Positions 57,964 to 64,000 of a stretch of 64,000 nucleotides of DNA are shown piece by piece (the first letter of the stretch is position 1; every line of letters begins with the position of its first letter). The stretch covers positions 144,109,301-144,173,300 of the forward strand of contig JAIOJX010000025.1 of assembly GCA_022376925.1 (NCBI GenBank), in the 5' to 3' direction. The notes under the pieces were generated by a model that saw nothing but the letters and a program-made list of their open reading frames with translations, did no database searches and was not told the origin of the DNA. The stretch comes from Tragulus kanchil (taxonomy: Eukaryota > Chordata > Mammalia > Artiodactyla > Tragulidae). The position numbers and the translations under genes are program-made.

Positions 57964-60270
57964 TTCTCTATTCTTTAATTATATTCTGTGGAGACTTACA
58001 GTTTTAAAGCTTTCTTGACAACTGAAAGGACTTGTAAAGAAACTAAAAACCCCAAATTCTTGTTCTGGGCAGTCAAGTATCTGATATCACTTATAATCTG
58101 AACTGCTTTAAAGTGAATTAGTTATTTCTTTGTAAGTTTTGTATCTCTTATTGGAATTAATATTTTCTTCAATAATTGTTTTATTATTTTTTGAATGTTG
58201 TTTTAAAAGGAACTGTTAAACACAGAGTGATATAGTTAAACGTCTAAAAAAACTTATTTTGAATAATTTCGGATAATTGTAGCAAAGCAGATGTTGCTAA
58301 GTTCTTATTTAATCAGAGATAAAAAATATTCGCAATATAGTTTTATCTAGCTATCAATTGAGATAAATGAATTCATTTCAATCAGCATGCTCCTAGTGAA
58401 AAACAGAGATATAATAACATTTTCCTATCTACATTTGTTGAAAATAAATATTAATCTTCTATGTGGTTAAAGCCGTGCTGTGCCAATTTCATCATAACCA
58501 TAATTGTGGAGGAGCCATTTAGATTTTTTATTTTTATGAAGTTTACTTCTTTTTATCCTCTGGAGGCATTGAGTTAGATTCTACTTTTCATTTTGATTAT
58601 GTGTCCGTATAGGTTTGTGTTAATCTTACATTGTCTTGAGGCTACTTGTTAAGACACTATTGGGTGATTTATTCTCCAAATATCATGCTGTGACATGGCC
58701 AAGATTTTTCCCTTTCCAAACCTAAACTTCTGTCTTTGTCTTTTTAAAAAAAATCTGTTGTTAATTCTTGGGAGAACTGTAAATATTAATAGTTTATGGA
58801 TTTCCTGCTCTTTTTTTGTTCAGTGGCGTTAGTTAAGACAAACTACTTCTAGAGTGGTGCTGACTTCTCAGAAAGTGATGTATAAAATAAAACACTAAAG
58901 GATAACACAAATCAAACAGCACAACAAAATAAAATTAGGCACCAGGCCAGGAAAAATAATAATTTCAAGCTCCATTAGAAATGCCAGTGAGAAGAATGGC
59001 AGGAAAGGATGATAGGTATGGGGACTGGGTTGAATAAGGAATGAGTTTCTATGTTTTGTCTTCTTATTGTGCAGTCAAGGAAGGGGAAAAGAAAATCTCA
59101 GACCATAAAGTTCTCTATTCTTTAAATTTTTATTTTTTTTTTTGTGGAGACTTACAGTTTTAAAGCTTTCTTGACAACTGAAAGGACTTGTAAAGAAACT
59201 AAAAACCCCAAATTCTTGTTCTGGGCAGTCAAGTATCTGATATCACTTATAATCTGAACTGCTTTAAAGTGAATTAGTTATTTCTTTGTAAGTTTTGTAT
59301 CTCTTATTGGAATTAATATTTTCTTCAATAATTGTTTTATTATTTTTTGAATGTTGTTTTAAAAGGAACTGTTAAACACAGAGTGATATAGTTAAACGTC
59401 TAAAAAAACTTATTTTGAATAATTTCGGATAATTGTAGCAAAGCAGATGTTGCTAAGTTCTTATTTAATCAGAGATAAAAAATATTCGCAATATAGTTTT
59501 ATCTAGCTATCAATTGAGATAAATGAATTCATTTCAATCAGCATGCTCCTAGTGAAAAAACAGAGATATAATAACATTTTCCTATCTACATTTGTTGAAA
59601 ATAAATATTAATCTTCTATGTGGTTAAAGCCGTGCTGTGCCAATTTCATCATAACCATAATTGTGGAGGAGCCATTTAGATTTTTTATTTTTATGAAGTT
59701 TACTTCTTTTTATCCTCTGGAGGCATTGAGTTAGATTCTACTTTTCATTTTGATTATGTGTCCGTATAGGTTTGTGTTAATCTTACATTGTCTTGAGGCT
59801 ACTTGTTAAGACACTATTGGGTGATTTATTCTCCAAATATCATGCTGTGACATGGCCAAGATTTTTTTCCCTTTCCAAACCTAAACTTCTGTCTTTGTCT
59901 TTTTAAAAAAAATCTGTTGTTAATTCTTGGGAGAACTGTAAATATTAATAGTTTATGGATTTCCTGCTCTTTTTTTGTTCAGTGGCGTTAGTTAAGACAA
60001 ACTACTTCTAGAGTGGTGCTGACTTCTCAGAAAGTGATGTATAAAATAAAACACTAAAGGATAACACAAATCAAACAGCACAACAAAATAAAATTAGGCA
60101 CCAGGCCAGGAAAAATAATAATTTCAAGCTCCATTAGAAATGCCAGTGAGAAGAATGGCAGGAAAGGATGATAGGTATGGGGACTGGGTTGAATAAGGAA
60201 TGAGTTTCTATGTTTTGTCTTCTTATTGTGCAGTCAAGGAAGGGGAAAAGAAAATCTCAGACCATAAAGT
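57964..60270. repeat. Direct duplication 15 (two ~1.15 kb copies, abutting)
   Basis: Copy A is about 57964-59111 and copy B about 59111-60270. The offset rises from 1147 to 1159: most of the change comes at the start of copy B, where a T run (59128-59142) is expanded and garbled compared with 57977-57990; there are also an extra A near 59560 and extra T near 59865. No spacer. Confidence 0.91.
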
Positions 60271-60350
60271 GAATAATTTCCTCTTGAGAAAGTATCACAA
60301 CATTATACTTTCACATACTAGTAAAAGCTTTGAATTTATATACTATCTTA

Positions 60351-60600
60351 GGGGTTTCCCGGGTGGCACAGTGATCAAGAATCTGCCTGCCAGTGCAAGA
60401 GATGTACGAGACACTGGTTCAGTCCCTGGAAGATCCCTCGGAGGAGGGCATGGCAATCCAATACAGTATTCTTGCCTGGAAAATGTCATGGACAGAGGAG
60501 CCTGGCAGACTGTAGTCCATGGAGTTGTAAAGAGTTGAACACAACTGAGTGTGCTCATGTGTGGGCATGAACACACACACATACACACACAGAGGAGCCT
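60351..60600 (+). mobile_element. Bov-tA SINE with CA-rich tail
   Basis: Head GGGGTTTCCCGGGTGGCACA, AAGAATCTGCCTGCCAGTGC, box B GGTTCAGTCCCTGG, body TACAGTATTCTTGCCTGGAA and CATGGACAGAGGAGCCTGGC. It ends in a (CA)n stretch (60569-60590). Confidence 0.88.
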
Positions 60601-60701
60601 TTACAGTTGTTGTAGTCAGAGGTTGTAATGATGAGTTTGATATTATGGTTATAATTGTTAATTTTTTCAAATATATGGAAAACTTGTAGGGAAAATTGCT
60701 G

Positions 60702-60756
60702 GAGCCTTCTAGATGTGGCTCAGATACTAAAGAATCTGCCCGCAGTGCAGGCAACC
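60702..60756 (+). mobile_element. Bov-tA head fragment
   Basis: GATGTGGCTCAGATACTAAA and GAATCTGCCCGCAGTGCAGG (60732-60751) match only the tRNA-like head of Bov-tA; the body is absent. Either a 3'-truncated copy or a breakpoint remnant. Confidence 0.65.
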
Positions 60757-61026
60757 CCTATGAGCTCTAATAATTACCAGAGCTAATTGATTGTTTCAGT
60801 TTGTGTGGATGTTTGTCTAGGCTGTTCATCGAGGAAATACAGCAAATGAAGATTGAAGTTAGAATTTTATTTTCACCTCTAAGTATAATTCTTAAGGATA
60901 TTTCTCATATTTTGTCTTTTTGAAAGTCAGACTCTTATCTCAGTTTTATTTGTGTCCTTTTCAGAAAGCAAATTTTAAAGCATTCTTCTTAATATGTAGT
61001 TAGAAAACTGGCTGGAAGCTCATCAC

Positions 61027-63250
61027 AAAATTCTCTTTGGAGAGAGATTGGGATGCCAAGGAAAAGGGGAAATCATAGGTATAGTTTTATCTCCTTTTGC
61101 TTTTATTATGGCATTTGGAGAGAAGAGTGGAAAGCACATTTAATGGTCTCTTTGCAGTTATGTATCCTACATACAGTGCGAGCAGTGAAAAGAGAGTGAT
61201 GCAAAGTTGTCCTTTTATGGATTTCTCATTGGCTTTCCTGCTTCAGTGACTTGGAAAGAGACATAAAACAATTCTCTTAGCTTCTCCTGGAGCTTAGTGG
61301 TTTTGAATGTAGGTGTAGAACCAGACGGATGAGTGGTGGTGTCAGTCAAATGCCTCTACTTGTGGTTAAGATTCATATGTCAACATTGTGGGTGTTTTGC
61401 CCACACACTATGGGGTAACAACCTGTATTTGATTTTTATTTTCTTTCTGCTGTGCTGAGGGTGTGTGTCCAAGTGTCTGTGACTTGGTGATTGTTTGGGC
61501 AGAAGAGTAGGCTGCTTTGAGGTACCTTGTCATTCTTATACTGCCTAGTTTCTGTCTGCCTCCCTATGCCTTTTGAAGCACAATAGAAATGACAATCTGG
61601 AAGCAAGCAGTCAGCTTCCAATGGCAAAATGCTAACAGACCCTAGACTTTAAATGTATCAGAGAAGAACCTCCAAATATACAATCAAAAATATGAGGTCA
61701 TGGAGTAGTAGGTAAGTGTATTTGCATTTGTTACCTTCTCATTTAAAATTCTTGCTGCATTGTTTAAGTGGCCAGTACTTTTCTACCCATAGAATTTTTT
61801 CTTGATAAATTATATGTTATTTTTTGGAATACTATTTAAAAATTATAATTTAATATTTTTATTTCCCAAAAGAATCTTTATGTATACTGAGTAGCGTCTC
61901 AAAGACAGAGCTGATGAAATGTCTTATCTAGTAAACTACTTCTATCATTACTCTTTCTTCCAGCTTTGATAAAACATTAAATATGTCAGGTCTTATTTTT
62001 GGGGGTGGACTCGTACATAGCTTAAGTGTGTTTATGTGCCTTTATTTAGGTCTTTATTAGCACTGTATTCTACATGGATTTGGAATCCACGCTTTCATTT
62101 TTTTTTTCATTTGTCTGTTTATTTAAATGCAAAGTTTCCTTCTTATGGAAACTTAGTCTAAAATTCGGAGAGATTGGGATGCCAAGGAAAAGAAATCATA
62201 GGTATAGTTTTATCTCCTTTTGCTTTTATTATGGCATTTGGAGAGAAGAGTGGAAAGCACATTTAATGGTCTCTTTGCAGTTATGTATCCTACATACAGT
62301 GCGAGCAGTGAAAGAGAGTGATGCAAAGTTGTCCTTTTATGGATTTCTCATTGGCTTTCCTGCTTCAGTGACTTGGAAAGAGACATAAAACAATTCTCTT
62401 AGCTTCTCCTGGAGCTTAGTGGTTTTGAATGTAGGTGTAGAACCAGACGGATGAGTGGTGGTGTCAGTCAAATGCCTCTACTTGTGGTTAAGATTCATAT
62501 GTCAACATTGTGGGTGTTTTGCCCACACACTATGGGGTAACAACCTGTATTTGATTTTTATTTTCTTTCTGCTGTGCTGAGGGTGTGTGTCCAAGTGTCT
62601 GTGACTTGGTGATTGTTTGGGCAGAAGAGTAGGCTGCTTTGAGGTACCTTGTCATTCTTATACTGCCTAGTTTCTGTCTGCCTCCCTATGCCTTTTGAAG
62701 CACAATAGAAATGACAATCTGGAAGCAAGCAGTCAGCTTCCAATGGCAAAATGCTAACAGACCCTAGACTTTAAATGTATCAGAGAAGAACCTCCAAATA
62801 TACAATCAAAAATATGAGGTCATGGAGTAGTAGGTAAGTGTATTTGCATTTGTTACCTTCTCATTTAAAATTCTTGCTGCATTGTTTAAGTGGCCAGTAC
62901 TTTTTCTACCCATAGAATTTTTTCTTGATAAATTATATGTTATTTTTTGGAATACTATTTAAAAATTATAATTTAATATTTTTATTTCCCAAAAGAATCT
63001 TTATGTATACTGAGTAGCGTCTCAAAGACAGAGCTGATGAAATGTCTTATCTAGTAAACTACTTCTATCATTACTCTTTCTTCCAGCTTTGATAAAACAT
63101 TAAATATGTCAGGTCTTATTTTTGGGGGTGGACTCGTACATAGCTTAAGTGTGTTTATGTGCCTTTATTTAGGTCTTTATTAGCACTGTATTCTACATGG
63201 ATTTGGAATCCACGCTTTCATTTTTTTTTTCATTTGTCTGTTTATTTAAA
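61027..63250. repeat. Direct duplication 16 (two ~1.10 kb copies)
   Basis: Copy A is about 61027-62127 and copy B about 62160-63250, offset 1122-1126. Copy A has GGGG near 61065-61068 that is missing near 62190, and A-run and T-run lengths differ near 62313, 62903 and 63221. The start of copy B (62160-62170) is a shortened form of 61028-61044. Spacer 62128-62159. Confidence 0.9.
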
Positions 63251-63493
63251 CTGATTAGAATTTGTTATAGTAGTGGCCCAAACTGGAAATATATGGACGT
63301 TCCTCTGGTATCATACATACATGAGTCATTTGATGACCTCATGAACCTTTTTTGAAATATGTCATTTTATGTAATTTCTGGGTCAGTGTCTGGCTTTCCC
63401 ATTTCTCTCCTTCCTATCTGTACATTGATAGGGACATAATCATTTCTGCCTTATCTTCTTTAACCTCAGCATTGTCCCCAGGCAGCATAATAT

Positions 63494-63942
63494 CATTTTC
63501 CAATAGTCATGTGTGGATGTGAGCGTTGGACCATAAAGAAGGCTGAGCACTGAAGAAGTGATGCCTTCGAACTGTGGTGTTGGAGAAGACTCTTAGGAGT
63601 CCCTTGGATTGCAAGGTGATCAAACCAGTCAATCCTAAAGGAGATCAACCGTGAATATTCACTAGAAGGACTGATGCTGAAAATGAAGCTCCAATACTTC
63701 GGCTGCCTGATGTGAAGAGCCAGCTCTTTGGAAAAGATCTTTATGCTGGGAAAGGTTGAGGGCAAGGGGAGAAGAGGGCCACCGAGGATAAAGTGGTTGG
63801 ATGATACCACTGACTCGATGGATGTGAGTCCGAGCAAACTGTGGGAGATAGTGAAGGACAGGGAAGCCTGGTGCACTGCAGTCCATAGGGTTGCAAAGAG
63901 TTGGACATGACTGAATGACTGAACGACAACAACAACAATAAT
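63494..63942 (+). mobile_element. BovB (RTE) LINE, 5'-truncated 3' end
   Basis: AATAGTCATGTGTGGATGTG at 63501, then a stretch that translates in pieces to the BovB C-terminus (MEKIFMLGKVEGKGRRGPPR, IKWLDDTTDSMDVSPSKLWE and REAWCTAVHRVAKSWT, 63728-63907). It ends with TGACTGAACGACAACAACAA and a short AAC/AAT tail. About 450 bases, with frameshifts. Confidence 0.92.
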
Positions 63943-64000
63943 TATGTTGTGGGGCACAATAGTCCTGATACCATAGTCAGTGTTTACATGTGCAGGTAAT

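Noticed and set aside
393..63250. The sixteen duplications as a new mobile element or programmed amplification system
   Set aside because: The pairs share no common sequence, ends or target sites, and the breakpoints cut known elements at random. An assembly cause explains all cases.
1..64000. CRISPR array or phage/plasmid features
   Set aside because: No short regularly spaced repeats; all repeats are eukaryotic retroposons, microsatellites or kilobase duplications.

Overview
The window is nuclear DNA of a ruminant, most likely a bovid. The diagnostic content is its retroposons: BovB (RTE) LINE 3' ends, Bov-tA SINEs whose tRNA-like head joins a BovB-derived body, cetartiodactyl CHR-type tRNA-Glu SINEs, plus older L1 and MIR remnants. 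Species cannot be set from the sequence alone. There are no bacterial genes, operons, CRISPR arrays or RNA genes. The short open reading frames seen outside the CpG island are chance frames or pieces of retroposons.

Layout. 1-33 kb is AT-rich, repeat-laden, apparently intergenic or upstream sequence. It holds the 5' half of an old L1 in reverse orientation (about 838-4255), an L1 3' end interrupted by a SINE (about 6107-8260), a BovB copy with a 5' inversion (21478-22310), an L1 remnant (28683-29155) and a 5'-truncated BovB (29343-30008). At 33.1-33.3 kb lies a long polypurine tract, followed by a strong CpG island (about 33370-36060). The island carries the promoter and a mostly non-coding first exon of one plus-strand gene that I could not identify; a good splice donor ends that exon at 34939. 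From 34940 to the end of the window I see only sequence consistent with the large first intron of that gene, with scattered SINE, MIR, L1 and BovB insertions and no convincing second exon.

The dominant structural signal is not biological in the usual sense. Sixteen adjacent direct duplications, each about 1.06-1.25 kb long, are spread over the window. The two copies of each pair are nearly identical, differ mainly by small indels often in homopolymers, and are separated by at most about 50 bases. Different pairs share no sequence, and none has terminal repeats. Some spacers contain noisy, error-rich versions of sequence found near the other copy. This fits contig ends or gap-fill joins where about 1.1 kb of overlap was not collapsed. 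About 18 kb (28%) of the window is then duplicated in error, and the true locus would be nearer 46 kb. Any annotation made here (exons, CpG-island shore, SINE counts) should be read with that in mind.

No undescribed molecular system was found. The most useful biological observations are the twin-priming signature in the BovB copy, the CpG-island promoter with its upstream polypurine tract and upstream ORFs, and SINE insertions that still show target-site duplications.
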